Source: Catenulispora acidiphila DSM 44928 (GTDB taxonomy: Bacteria > Actinomycetota > Actinomycetes > Streptomycetales > Catenulisporaceae). From it: DNA of 64,000 nt. A program made the position numbers and the translations under genes. Shown here one piece after another: positions 50,623 through 58,999 of the stretch. How positions within the stretch are numbered: position 1 is the stretch's first letter; the number at the start of each line of letters is the position of its first letter. Below the pieces are notes generated by a model that did not search any database, had not been told where the DNA came from, and saw only the letters and a list, made by a program, of their open reading frames with translations. Where the stretch lies: NCBI RefSeq assembly GCF_000024025.1, contig NC_013131.1, positions 6,944,001-7,008,000 of the forward strand, written 5' to 3'.

Positions 50623-51609
50623 TTGCGACACGTACGACTGGGCCGCTCCGGCCTGAAAGTCTCGCGCCTGTGCCTGGGCATGATGAGCTACGGAAGCCCG
50701 GAATCGCGCGCCTGGATCATGCCCGAGGACGCCGCACTCCCGCTGGTCGCCCGCGCGGTCGAGGCGGGCATCACCTACTTCGACACCGCCGACATGTACT
50801 CCAAGGGCGCCAGCGAGGAAGTCACCGGCCGCATCCTGCCGAAGCTGTTCGCCCACCGCGACGACTACGTCCTGGCCACCAAGGTCTTCTTCCCGACCGG
50901 CACCGCCCCCAACGACTCCGGCCTGTCCCGCAAGCACATCATGGCCTCGATCGACGCCTCCCTGCGCCGCCTCGGCACCGACTACGTGGACCTCTACCAG
51001 ATCCACCGCTGGGACACCGAGACCCCCATCGAGGAGACCATGGAGGCCCTCCACGACGTGGTCCGCTCTGGCAAGGCCCGTTACATCGGCGCCTCGAGCA
51101 TGGCCGCGTGGCAGTTCAGCAAGGCCCAGTACACCGCCGACCTCCACGGCTGGACCCGGTTCGTCTCCATGCAGAACCACTACAACCTCGTCTATCGCGA
51201 AGAGGAACGCGAGATGATCCCCCTGTGCCTCGACCAGGGCATCGGCGTCCTCCCCTGGAGCCCTCTGGCCCGAGGCCTCCTCGCCGGCGCCCGCAGCCGC
51301 GACGGCGGCGCCACCACCACCCGCTCCACCAGCGACCCCTTCGCCTCAGAGCTCTACGACGCCCGCGACTACCCGGTCGTGGACGCAGTAGAGGCAATCG
51401 CAGCGGCACGCGGAGTACCGCCGGCACAGATCTCCCTGGCCTGGCTCCTCAGCCGCCCCGCAGTCACCGCCCCCATCTTCGGCGCCACCAAGCCCCACCA
51501 CATCGACGACGCGGTAGCGGCAGCCGAACTGGAGCTGACCGCCGAAGAACTGGCCGCGATGGAGACGCCCTACCGCCCGCGCGGCTTGGCGGTGCCGGAC
51601 TACACCTGA
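50623..51609 (+). CDS. Aldo/keto reductase
   Basis: 328 residues from TTG 50623 with GAGGGGA about ten bases before it. (beta/alpha)8 AKR with catalytic Asp/Tyr in TYFDTADMYSKGASEEVTGR, Lys in YVLATKVFFPTG and His in DLYQIHRWDTETPIEETMEA; NADPH site FGATKPHHIDDAV near the end. It resembles the YajO/Tas-like group reducing aldehydes and ketones with NADPH. It follows the UvrA-like gene by 15 bases, so cotranscription is likely. The 3' third uses more A-ending codons. Confidence 0.92.
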   Translation: MRHVRLGRSGLKVSRLCLGMMSYGSPESRAWIMPEDAALPLVARAVEAGITYFDTADMYSKGASEEVTGRILPKLFAHRDDYVLATKVFFPTGTAPNDSGLSRKHIMASIDASLRRLGTDYVDLYQIHRWDTETPIEETMEALHDVVRSGKARYIGASSMAAWQFSKAQYTADLHGWTRFVSMQNHYNLVYREEEREMIPLCLDQGIGVLPWSPLARGLLAGARSRDGGATTTRSTSDPFASELYDARDYPVVDAVEAIAAARGVPPAQISLAWLLSRPAVTAPIFGATKPHHIDDAVAAAELELTAEELAAMETPYRPRGLAVPDYT

Positions 51610-51684
51610 GGCGAGTGGTCGACGGCGGCGGCGGTCTGCCTGGCCGCCGCACTGCCGCTACTCGCTACCGGCTAATCGGGCCGA

Positions 51685-52083
51685 TCAGCCCTGTGCCTCC
51701 GGCGCCGCATCGCCCATCCCGAACCAGTCGTGGATCGGCCGCACCTCGACAGCCACCACATGGAAATCCAGCACCCGCGCTGCGATCTCGTGCGCGCGCT
51801 CGGCGTTCTCGCACTCGAGGACGTAGTACGCCGTCACGCTCTCCGTCGCCGCACTCGCTGCCGCCGCAATCGGTCCCTCGACCACCGCCGGCGCGGCGTC
51901 CTGCTGCCAGCGCAGCGTCATGGTGTCAGCCGGAAAGGCGAGGCCGGCGCCGTTCAGCATTTCGCCGGTGGCGGCGAGGTCGGCGTGCAGTGCCTCGTGG
52001 CGGGCGAAGACGTCGGCGCGTTGGGCGGGGGTCATCGAGGCGGTGGCGGCGGGGTCGGCGTACATCAGGACCATGAACTTCAT
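51685..52083 (-). CDS. YCII-related (DGPF-domain) protein
   Basis: 132 residues: MKFMVLMYADPAATASMTPA start, MLNGAGLAFPADTMTLRW, AAPAVVEGPIAAAASAATES, TAYYVLECENAERAHEIAAR and VEVRPIHDWFG. The canonical DGPF appears as EGPI, and the segment after it is alanine-rich instead of the usual ETKE, so the motif is weakened. These ferredoxin-fold proteins often sit beside sigma factors; none is here. Function unknown. Confidence 0.82.
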   Translation of the reverse strand: MKFMVLMYADPAATASMTPAQRADVFARHEALHADLAATGEMLNGAGLAFPADTMTLRWQQDAAPAVVEGPIAAAASAATESVTAYYVLECENAERAHEIAARVLDFHVVAVEVRPIHDWFGMGDAAPEAQG

Positions 52084-52092
52084 GCTGCGACT

Positions 52093-52126
52093 TACTTCAC
52101 GCCGCGACGTACTTCACGCCGCGACC
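52093..52126. repeat. 17-base tandem direct repeat at the end of pimB
   Basis: TACTTCACGCCGCGACG and TACTTCACGCCGCGACC stand head to tail between the YCII-like gene and pimB. The second copy contains the pimB stop codon and last three codons, so the first copy is a duplicate of the gene's end. Confidence 0.7.
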
Positions 52127-53286
52127 TTGGCCGCGGGGTCCAGCAGGCGGCGGAGGATGTCGGCGATGGAGTCCCACTGCCACTTCTCCTCGACCCAGGC
52201 GCGGCCTCGTTCGCCCATCGCCTTGGCCTTCGCGGGGTCCTTCAGCAGCTCCACGCAGCGCGCCGCCGTGCGCTCGATCGAGTCGCCGGGGACGACATAG
52301 CCCGTCTCGCCCTCCAGCACCGCCTCCGGGGCGCCGCCGCTGTCACCGGCGATCACCGGCAGTCCGACCGCCGAGGCCTCCAGGTAGACGATGCCGAGTC
52401 CTTCGACGTCCAGACCGTAGCGGCGCGTGCGGCACGGCATGGCGAACACGTCCCCGACCGCGAACAGGGTCGGCAGCTTCTCCCACGGCACCGAGCCGGT
52501 GAACACCACATGCTCGGCCACGCCCTCGGCGACCGCCAGCTTCTGCAGCGTCTCCTTGTACGGTCCGCCACTGCCGATCAGCAGCGCGGCATCGGGAACC
52601 GAGCGGCGAATCAGTGGCAGAGCCCTGATCAGCGTGTCCTGCCCCTTGCGCGGTACCAGGCGGGAGACGCATGCCACCACCGGGCGATCGGCCAGGCCCA
52701 GGGAAGCGCGCATCTCGGCAGCGCCGGCCGGATGCGGACGGAACATGTCGACGTCCACCCCCGGCGTCAGCTGCACCATCCGAGCGGCGGCAGACCGCGT
52801 CAGAGCCTTGGCGATCCGGGCGCGGTGGTACTCGTTCAGATAGGTGACGCAGTCCACCTCGTCCGCGATCTTGCGCAGCAGATCCCGCGCGCCGGGAAGC
52901 TTGGCCCAGCCCGACTCGTGTCCATGCGTGGTGGCCACTATGCGCTGCACGCCAGCCTTGCGCAGCGCCGGAGCCATCAGCCCCAGGGGAGCCGCGGCGC
53001 CGAACCACACCGACTCCGCCCCGATCTCCTTGGCGATCGCCACAGCACGCTTGGTGCGGTCCGGCGTCGGGAGCAGCATGCCGGTCTTCTCGCGGATCAC
53101 GCGGTGCTTCTGCTGCGAGTCGAACTCACGGCAGCGCGCGGGGTCGCCATGCCAGGAGGACGCGTAGACCACGGTCTGCTCGGCGGGCAGCCGCTCGACC
53201 ATGTTCTGCACGAACTGCTGGATCCCGCCCGGCCGGGGCGGATAGTCGTTGGTGACCACGAGAATCGTCAAAGCTCGGCCTTCCAT
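52114..53286 (-). CDS. pimB: PimB-type GT4 mannosyltransferase (phosphatidylinositol mannoside synthesis)
   Basis: About 390 residues from ATG 53286 (MEGRALTILVVTNDYPPRPG). GT-B fold GT4 family: GGIQQFVQNMVERLPA, VWFGAAAPLGLMAPALRKAG, THGHESGWAKLPGAR, donor domain CVSRLVPRKGQDTLIRALPL and YGLDVEGLGIVYLEASAVGL with the EX7E-type glutamates. The sequence around RRYGLDVEGLGIVYLEA is characteristic of PimB', which adds the second mannose to PIM1 from GDP-mannose on the inner membrane face. Monocistronic. A GTG/ATG further upstream (to 53319) is less likely. Confidence 0.88.
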   Translation of the reverse strand: MEGRALTILVVTNDYPPRPGGIQQFVQNMVERLPAEQTVVYASSWHGDPARCREFDSQQKHRVIREKTGMLLPTPDRTKRAVAIAKEIGAESVWFGAAAPLGLMAPALRKAGVQRIVATTHGHESGWAKLPGARDLLRKIADEVDCVTYLNEYHRARIAKALTRSAAARMVQLTPGVDVDMFRPHPAGAAEMRASLGLADRPVVACVSRLVPRKGQDTLIRALPLIRRSVPDAALLIGSGGPYKETLQKLAVAEGVAEHVVFTGSVPWEKLPTLFAVGDVFAMPCRTRRYGLDVEGLGIVYLEASAVGLPVIAGDSGGAPEAVLEGETGYVVPGDSIERTAARCVELLKDPAKAKAMGERGRAWVEEKWQWDSIADILRRLLDPAAKVAA

Positions 53287-53409
53287 CCCTGTGGTCCCTG
53301 CGACAGCGCGATAACTCAACGGAGTTTAGCCCGTGCCGACCCCGGTCCCCGCCGCGCCGGGCCGCGCGGCACGAGCCGGGCGACCGGTCCGATTAGGATG
53401 GCACGCACC

Positions 53410-54840
53410 ATGAGGATCGCCCGCCGCCAACCCGTCGTGCCCTGGTACGCGGCCACCCGCGTCCTGCTGCTCCTGCTGGCGTTGAACGTGCTCCCGTACT
53501 TCAACCGCGGCGCGGTCACCGGCGACGTCTCGACCTACCACGGGTGGCTGGCCGGCTCGTTCGACCACGGCCGGTACCCGCTCGACGACCCGAAGTGGCA
53601 GTACCCGCCGGGCGCCGCCGCTCCCCTGGAGCTGCCGCACCTGCTGCCCGGCAGCTACTACGTGCTGTTCTTCTTGATGTGTCTGGTCGCCGACGTGGCG
53701 GTCTTCGGAATGCTGCTGCGCGCCGCCCAGCGCGCCGATACCGAGCGCGCCACGCAGCCCGGGCCGCCCGGGCAGCCGTCGCAAGCCGGACCGTGGCTGT
53801 GGACGCTCGGCGTCGCCGCCATCGGACCGATGGCCTACGGCCGCTACGACCTGGTCGTCACCGCGTTCGCCGTCGCCGCGCTGACCGTGACGCTGCGCTC
53901 GAAGCGATCCACGGCGATCGCGCGCGGCGTCCTGATCGGCGTGGGCACGTTCCTCAAGCTGTGGCCGGCGGCGTTCCTGTTCGGCGCGCCCAAGCGGCGC
54001 AACGGCCGCCTGCTGGCCGGTGTCGCGGCGGCCGCCGCCGTGCTGCCCACGCTGGCGCTGGAGCTGTTCTTCCCCGGCGTGCTGTCCTTCCTGACCAACC
54101 AGAAGAGCCGCGGCATCCAACTGGAGTCGGTGTTCGCCTCGCCGTTCCTGGTCGGCAAGTGGTTCGGCTGGTCGCACGAGATGCAGAACACCAAGTACGG
54201 CGCCTATGAGTACCTCGGGACCGGCGTCGGGGTGGCCGGCAAGGCGGCGCTGGCCGCGACAGTGGTCGGCTTCGGCGTCCTGCTGCTGATCCGGCGGCGC
54301 GCCGCGGTCCGCGGCGGCTTCCCGTTCCCGGCGATGTTCGCCGACGTCGGCTTCGCCGCCGTGCTGGTCGCGGTCGTCACCAGCCGCGTGCTGTCCCCGC
54401 AGTACCTGGTGTGGCTGCTCGGTGTCGCGGCGGTATGCCTGACCCGCCGCGAGACCCTGATGCGCACGCCGGCCTGGCTGGTCCTCGGCGCGGTCTCGGT
54501 GACCCAACTGATCTTCCCGCTCTTCTACCACTCGCTGCGCTACGGCCAGGTCTACTCCGGCATGATCTTGTTCGGACGCAACGCGGTGCTGGTGGTCGCG
54601 GCGGTGCTGGCCCTGCGCGCGCTGTGGCGGGCGACCGGTCCGGACGCCTCCGCCGCGATGTTCTCAGGAGGGCTTCTTGGCGAGTCCCGCGGCGACGGTG
54701 TGCGCCTGGCTCAGGACGAAGGCGCGCCACTTGACCGTGAAGTCGGCGGTCGTGGTCCCCAGGACGGTCCGGAACGCGTGGTCGACGGGGTCGGCAGTCC
54801 CGGCCGGAGCGGTGCCGACCGCCTTGTAGAAGGCGACTAA
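53410..54840 (+). CDS. GT87-like polytopic membrane glycosyltransferase
   Basis: 476 residues from ATG 53410, with AGGATGG nine bases upstream. About ten membrane helices (YAATRVLLLLLALNVLPYF, YYVLFFLMCLVADVAVFGML, WTLGVAAIGPMAYGRYD, IFPLFYHSL). The periplasmic loop after helix 1 has GDVSTYHGWLAGSFDHGRYP, with the acidic residue typical of GT-C enzymes using polyprenyl-phosphate mannose, and QYPPGAA. It resembles GT87 alpha-mannosyltransferases. The last 59 residues (from about 54664) are charged and lie over the convergent peptidase gene. Divergent from pimB, which supports a PIM/lipoglycan role. Confidence 0.8.
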   Translation: MRIARRQPVVPWYAATRVLLLLLALNVLPYFNRGAVTGDVSTYHGWLAGSFDHGRYPLDDPKWQYPPGAAAPLELPHLLPGSYYVLFFLMCLVADVAVFGMLLRAAQRADTERATQPGPPGQPSQAGPWLWTLGVAAIGPMAYGRYDLVVTAFAVAALTVTLRSKRSTAIARGVLIGVGTFLKLWPAAFLFGAPKRRNGRLLAGVAAAAAVLPTLALELFFPGVLSFLTNQKSRGIQLESVFASPFLVGKWFGWSHEMQNTKYGAYEYLGTGVGVAGKAALAATVVGFGVLLLIRRRAAVRGGFPFPAMFADVGFAAVLVAVVTSRVLSPQYLVWLLGVAAVCLTRRETLMRTPAWLVLGAVSVTQLIFPLFYHSLRYGQVYSGMILFGRNAVLVVAAVLALRALWRATGPDASAAMFSGGLLGESRGDGVRLAQDEGAPLDREVGGRGPQDGPERVVDGVGSPGRSGADRLVEGD

Positions 54841-55998
54841 TTTCGCCTGTCCGTACCTCTGGGCGATCAACGCGCACGCCAGATTGCTGATCTGGTACGT
54901 CCGCGACACCGAGTCCCCGGACCCGGCGAAATCATCCGTGGTCGGCAGGCTCTGCGGCTGCCAATGGTCCTTCGACACGGCGTCCGCCAGTTCCAGGAAC
55001 CGCCGGTCGGTGACGATCGAAGAACCCAGGTAGCCGGTGTAGTCCGCGGCGCCTTCGGAGAGCCACAGCGGCACCGCCGAGGTGGTCCAGGCGCGGGTGG
55101 CGACGTGGGTGAGTTCGTGATCGAAGAAGAACTGCCAGGCGTCCGGCGCCTCCCCGTCGAAGGCCTCCGGATTGACCAGCACCCGGCTGGCCGGCGCCGC
55201 GGTCAGCGCCTGACCGCCCTCCCCGGCGGTGATCGCGACCACTCCGGCCAGACTCCCCGGCGCGCTGTCCAGCAGCGTCTCGACCTGCGCCTGGGTCAGC
55301 GGCACGACCACGACGACCTCGCCCTTCCACCCGGCCGCGCCCCACACCGTCGCCGCCTTCGCCGCGGCGTGGTCGGCCAGGTCCGCGAAGGGCTTGAGCC
55401 GCTGCTCGCCGCCGAGGCCGATGACCAGCGAGCGCGAGCCGTGCACCACCGATACCGGACCCTGATCCCAGATTTGAGTGTCGGGAGTCAGACCGGCGGC
55501 GCTGCCGTCGCTGCCGGAAGACAGCAGCCAACTCCCGCCGCGCTCGACGAACGTCAGATACCGCGTGCCGGTCACCGGCTTGTAGTCGACGCCGGACAGC
55601 TCGTAGGACTCGGTCACCCGGTACAGGTGCGCCACGCCGGCCTTCTGCACCCCGCTCTGATCGGCGGCGACCGCCATGCCCCACGAGGCCAGCGGCAGCG
55701 CCGCCAGGTTGTCGAAGACCTGCGCGTCGGCGGTCTGGAACGCCCCGGCGGCGTCGGTGGCGAGATAGGCGTCCTTGTCGTGGTCGGCGACGGCGGCGGC
55801 GCGGGCGGCCAAGGTGGCGGCGACAGCGGCCCGCACCTTCGGCTCCGGCGGCGCGGCCTGCGCCGAGGACGACATGGCGCAGCGCGCGACGACGACCGCG
55901 ATCACGACCGCGAGCAGCGCCGCACCGACGCGCACCTGTCCGCCGCCCAGGCGGGAGGTGGTCCCGTCCGGTCGCCGCAGCCACGCTATGCCCGCCAT
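54664..55998 (-). CDS. Membrane-anchored HExxH metallopeptidase-like protein
   Basis: 444 residues. One N-terminal membrane anchor (VGAALLAVVIAVVVARCAMS), then a periplasmic part with an NTF2-like first half (YLATDAAGAFQTADAQVFDN ... YRVTESYELSGVDYKPVTGT) and a gluzincin second half: FFDHELTHVATRAW supplies HExxH, and LWLSEGAADYTGYLGSS the third Glu ligand. This is the peptidase-MA-like arrangement. Substrate unknown. The 3' end overlaps the convergent GT87-like gene by 177 bases. Confidence 0.85.
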   Translation of the reverse strand: MAGIAWLRRPDGTTSRLGGGQVRVGAALLAVVIAVVVARCAMSSSAQAAPPEPKVRAAVAATLAARAAAVADHDKDAYLATDAAGAFQTADAQVFDNLAALPLASWGMAVAADQSGVQKAGVAHLYRVTESYELSGVDYKPVTGTRYLTFVERGGSWLLSSGSDGSAAGLTPDTQIWDQGPVSVVHGSRSLVIGLGGEQRLKPFADLADHAAAKAATVWGAAGWKGEVVVVVPLTQAQVETLLDSAPGSLAGVVAITAGEGGQALTAAPASRVLVNPEAFDGEAPDAWQFFFDHELTHVATRAWTTSAVPLWLSEGAADYTGYLGSSIVTDRRFLELADAVSKDHWQPQSLPTTDDFAGSGDSVSRTYQISNLACALIAQRYGQAKLVAFYKAVGTAPAGTADPVDHAFRTVLGTTTADFTVKWRAFVLSQAHTVAAGLAKKPS

Positions 55999-56098
55999 AG
56001 CCGACCATGCTAAGCCTTGCGGTCGAACATCCGGGCCACATCCGCCCGGCGTCCGGGTCGTCGCGACGACCCCGCGGGCAGCCTGCCCACCTGCGGGT

Positions 56099-57343
56099 CT
56101 AACGCACCGTCACCGGCAGCGTGTCCAGCCCTCGCAGGTTGATCCGGCCGTTCCAGACCGGCTCGGCGGCCGGCGCGAGCGCCGGGAACCGCACGGCCAT
56201 CCGCTCGACCGCGACCCGGCCCTCCAGCCGGGCCAGCGCGGCGCCGAGGCAGTGGTGCGGACCGCCGCCGAAGGCGACGTGGTTGCGGGCTCCCGCGCGG
56301 TCCAGCTGCAGATCGCCGGATCGCGGTCCCCAACGGGACTCGTCGTGGTTCGCCGAAGCCAGGGCGGCGACGACGAACCCGCCCTTGGGGATCACCTTGC
56401 CGCCGACCTCATACGGCTCCAGGATGACGCGCCGCGACAGCTGCACCGGACTGTCGTACCGCAGCATCTCCTCCACGCCGTTGGCGGCCAACTGCGGCGA
56501 CTCCCGCAGCTTCTTCAGCTCCTCGGGGTGGTTCAACAGGGCCAGCGTGCCGTTGCCGATGAGGTTGACGGTGGTCTCGTGCCCGGCGACGTAGAGCAGC
56601 ACCACCTGCGCGATCAGTTCCTCGTCGGAGAGCCGGTCGCCGTCCTGCTCGGCGGCGATCAGCGCGGTCAGCAGGTCCTCGCCGGGGTTCTCGCGCTTGT
56701 ACGCGATCAGCCCCCTGACGATGTCCTGCATCTCCAGGCGCGCGGCGTTGATCTCCGCCAGCAGGGCGGGGTCGCCGATCGGCTCCAGGGTGCGGACCAG
56801 CAGACCGCTCAGCACCCTGATCCGCGCGTGGTCGGTCTCGGGGATGCCCAGCATCCGGGAGATCACGGCGAACGGGATCGGGAAGGCGAGCGTGGCGATC
56901 AGATCGGCGGTGCCGGCGTCGGCCATGCGGTCCAGTGCGGCGTCCACGAGGTCGACGACGAACGGCTCCAGCGCCGCCACCGAGCGCGGGGTGAAGACCT
57001 TCGAGACCAGGCCGCGCAGCCGGGTGTGGTCCGGCGGGTCGCGGTCGAGCATCGACATGCCGTAGGCGTCGACGGTGTCCCCGGTGGCCGGACCAGCCGC
57101 CTCGATCATGGCGTCGGCCTGCAGCCGCGCCGTGCTGTCCGGCGCGGAGTTGCGGTAGTCGACGGAGTTGGCCGAGCGCAGCAGCGCCGAGACGTCGTCG
57201 TAGCGGGACAGGACCCAGAAACCGAGCGGGTGGTGGTGTACGGGGTCCTCGGTCCGGAGCCGGCGGAAGGCCGGATACGGATCGGCTATGTAGCCCGGCT
57301 CAAAGGGATTGAAAAGCGGCTCGAGTGGTTCGAGATCGGTCAT
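56099..57343 (-). CDS. Cytochrome P450 (soluble actinobacterial type)
   Basis: 414 residues. I-helix LLYVAGHETTVNLIGNG with the acid-alcohol pair (Glu in place of the common Asp), K-helix EEMLRYDSPVQLSRR, and heme loop HVAFGGGPHHCLGAALARLE with Cys365. Substrate-binding B region is SMLDRDPPDHTRLRGLVSKV. These enzymes need external ferredoxin and reductase; neither is adjacent. It is divergent from a TetR gene that likely controls it. Substrate unknown. Confidence 0.95.
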   Translation of the reverse strand: MTDLEPLEPLFNPFEPGYIADPYPAFRRLRTEDPVHHHPLGFWVLSRYDDVSALLRSANSVDYRNSAPDSTARLQADAMIEAAGPATGDTVDAYGMSMLDRDPPDHTRLRGLVSKVFTPRSVAALEPFVVDLVDAALDRMADAGTADLIATLAFPIPFAVISRMLGIPETDHARIRVLSGLLVRTLEPIGDPALLAEINAARLEMQDIVRGLIAYKRENPGEDLLTALIAAEQDGDRLSDEELIAQVVLLYVAGHETTVNLIGNGTLALLNHPEELKKLRESPQLAANGVEEMLRYDSPVQLSRRVILEPYEVGGKVIPKGGFVVAALASANHDESRWGPRSGDLQLDRAGARNHVAFGGGPHHCLGAALARLEGRVAVERMAVRFPALAPAAEPVWNGRINLRGLDTLPVTVR

Positions 57344-57411
57344 GCGGACTCACCTCGCCTCTCCCGAGTTCCGCCGGGCCCGGTCGGCCCTTCGGATACT
57401 CAGTGTCGGAA

Positions 57412-57428
57412 ACATACGCTGTGTATGT
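57412..57428. promoter_or_regulatory. Candidate TetR operator between P450 and tetR genes
   Basis: ACATAC-GCTGT-GTATGT, a 17-base palindrome, with a further CGTATG at 57429-57434 that pairs with CATACG at 57413. It sits 68 bases from the P450 start and 15 bases before the regulator's ATG. Confidence 0.65.
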
Positions 57429-57442
57429 CGTATGCTCTGGGC

Positions 57443-58045
57443 ATGTCCGGTGTCAAGAGCAGGCGCGAGCAGTACTCGGAAGCGACGCGCGCGGCCCTGC
57501 TGGCCGCCGCCGCGCGCCGGTTCGCAGAGCACGGCTTCGCCGGCACGGCGCTGGAGGACGTCGCCGCCGACATCCAGGCCACCCGCGGCGCGGTCTACCA
57601 CCACTTCGCCAACAAGACCGCGCTGTTCCGCGCGGTGCACGAACAAGCCGAATCCGAGATGCTGCAACGCGTCGAGGCCGCCGCCGCGGTGCACGCCGAC
57701 GACGTGCGCGCCGCCGCCGGAGCCGCGCTGGAGGAGTTCCTCGAGTGCTGCTGCGAGCCGGAGTACGGACGTCTGGTCTGGCAGGAAGCACCGGTGGCGC
57801 TGGGCTGGTCGGAGTGGCGGGCCAGCGAGGAGCAGTACGCCTTCGGGCTGATCGAGCGGACCATCAAAGCCCTGATCGACGCCGGAGCGCTGCCGCAGCT
57901 GCCGGCCGGCACGATGGCGCGCGCGGTGTTCCAGCTGCTCGGCGCGGCCGGGATCGAGCTGGCGCTGACGCCGGAGGCCGAGAAGGCCCGGGTCAAGGAC
58001 GAGTACACGCAAGTGCTGCGCTACATGCTCGGCGAAAAGGACTGA
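57443..58045 (+). CDS. TetR-family transcriptional regulator
   Basis: 200 residues from ATG 57443 (ATG 57425 would start inside the operator). N-terminal helix-turn-helix: SEATRAALLAAAARRFAEHG, FAGTALEDVAADIQATRGAV, YHHFANKTALFRAVHEQAE. The ligand domain has EFLECCCEPEYGRLVWQEA with three cysteines in a row, which is unusual. It likely represses itself and the divergent P450 through the palindrome between them; its ligand may be the P450 substrate. Confidence 0.92.
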   Translation: MSGVKSRREQYSEATRAALLAAAARRFAEHGFAGTALEDVAADIQATRGAVYHHFANKTALFRAVHEQAESEMLQRVEAAAAVHADDVRAAAGAALEEFLECCCEPEYGRLVWQEAPVALGWSEWRASEEQYAFGLIERTIKALIDAGALPQLPAGTMARAVFQLLGAAGIELALTPEAEKARVKDEYTQVLRYMLGEKD

Positions 58046-58068
58046 CCGCGATCGCTACGATCGAGGCC

Positions 58069-58962
58069 ATGGCCGAGCTGATCGGGAAGAACGGGACGTG
58101 GACCTTCGACGGGGACGTGGTGCGTATCGTGCCCGGTCACGACAAGGACGTCTCCCGGTTGCGCGCGGCGCTCGGCGAGATCACGGTACCGCTGGCGGCG
58201 CTGACCGGCGTCGCGTTCGAGGCGGCCGGCAAGAAGAGCAAGAACGGCGCGGGCCGCATCCGTCTGCGGCTGCGCGTCGGCGCCGATCCGCTGCTGCAAG
58301 CCTGCGACGGCCGGCTCGATGACGACTCGGATCCCTACCAGCTCGACGTGCCCCCTGAGCGCGGCGGCGTCGCGGAGTACTTCGCCGACGAGGTGCGCGA
58401 CGCGCTGACCGTCGCGCAGATCCCCGGCGAGGCGACCGACCAGTACCTGCTCGCGCCACCGGCGGTACCGATCTCGGCGAACGGCCAAGACGGCACCGGT
58501 TCCTTCGACGGCGAGATGGTGCGCCTGGAGTGGGGCTGGCTGGCGGACGGGAAGAAGCGCTCGGCGGGGAACCGCGCGTGGCCGCTGTCCGCGCTGGAGG
58601 CGGTGGAGTGGCGCCCGGCGGTCGGGATGGACTGGGGCTGGATCCGCTTCCGGGTGCGCGGGGACGCCGGGATCGTCTCGACGAACCCGCGGCTCGACCC
58701 GAACTGCCTGGCGCTGTGGGGGACGAAGAAGGAGAGCGGGAACAGCGCGGTGCTGGCCGCCGCGATCGTGGGGCGGATGACGCATCCGAACGCGCCCGCC
58801 GAGGTGGCTTCGGCGGCGGACGGCGTTGCGGCGGCGGCGGGCGGGGCGGATCACGACGTGCTGCTGCGGCGGCTGCGGGAGTTGGGGGATCTGTACCGCG
58901 ACGGGGTGCTCACCGATGAGGAGTTCGCGGCGGCGAAACAGGCTGTGCTGAAGCAGATGTAG
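58069..58962 (+). CDS. DUF4429 and SHOCT domain protein
   Basis: 297 residues from ATG 58069, preceded by GAGG. Two DUF4429 copies: AELIGKNGTWTFDGDVVRIV (about 1-120) and NGQDGTGSFDGEMVRLEWGW (about 145-235), each a PH-like beta module ending in ADEVRDAL or AAAIVGRM. The C terminus is a SHOCT helix pair LLRRLRELGDLYRDGVLTDE and EFAAAKQAVLKQM, a small oligomerisation unit. Function unknown. It starts 23 bases after the TetR stop and may be in its transcript. Confidence 0.82.
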   Translation: MAELIGKNGTWTFDGDVVRIVPGHDKDVSRLRAALGEITVPLAALTGVAFEAAGKKSKNGAGRIRLRLRVGADPLLQACDGRLDDDSDPYQLDVPPERGGVAEYFADEVRDALTVAQIPGEATDQYLLAPPAVPISANGQDGTGSFDGEMVRLEWGWLADGKKRSAGNRAWPLSALEAVEWRPAVGMDWGWIRFRVRGDAGIVSTNPRLDPNCLALWGTKKESGNSAVLAAAIVGRMTHPNAPAEVASAADGVAAAAGGADHDVLLRRLRELGDLYRDGVLTDEEFAAAKQAVLKQM

Positions 58963-58999
58963 GAGCTGCTTTCCGAGCGGAGCTCAGTAGTCCACGAGC

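Noticed and set aside
51730-53400. A plus-strand open frame running through the YCII and pimB region into the GT87-like gene
   Set aside because: Its translation before about 53,400 is Arg/His-rich shadow sequence opposite pimB; the real protein begins at 53,410 where hydrophobic helices start.
55775-57440. Plus-strand frame joined to the TetR gene
   Set aside because: It is antisense to the P450; the TetR protein starts at 57,443 with a normal N terminus.
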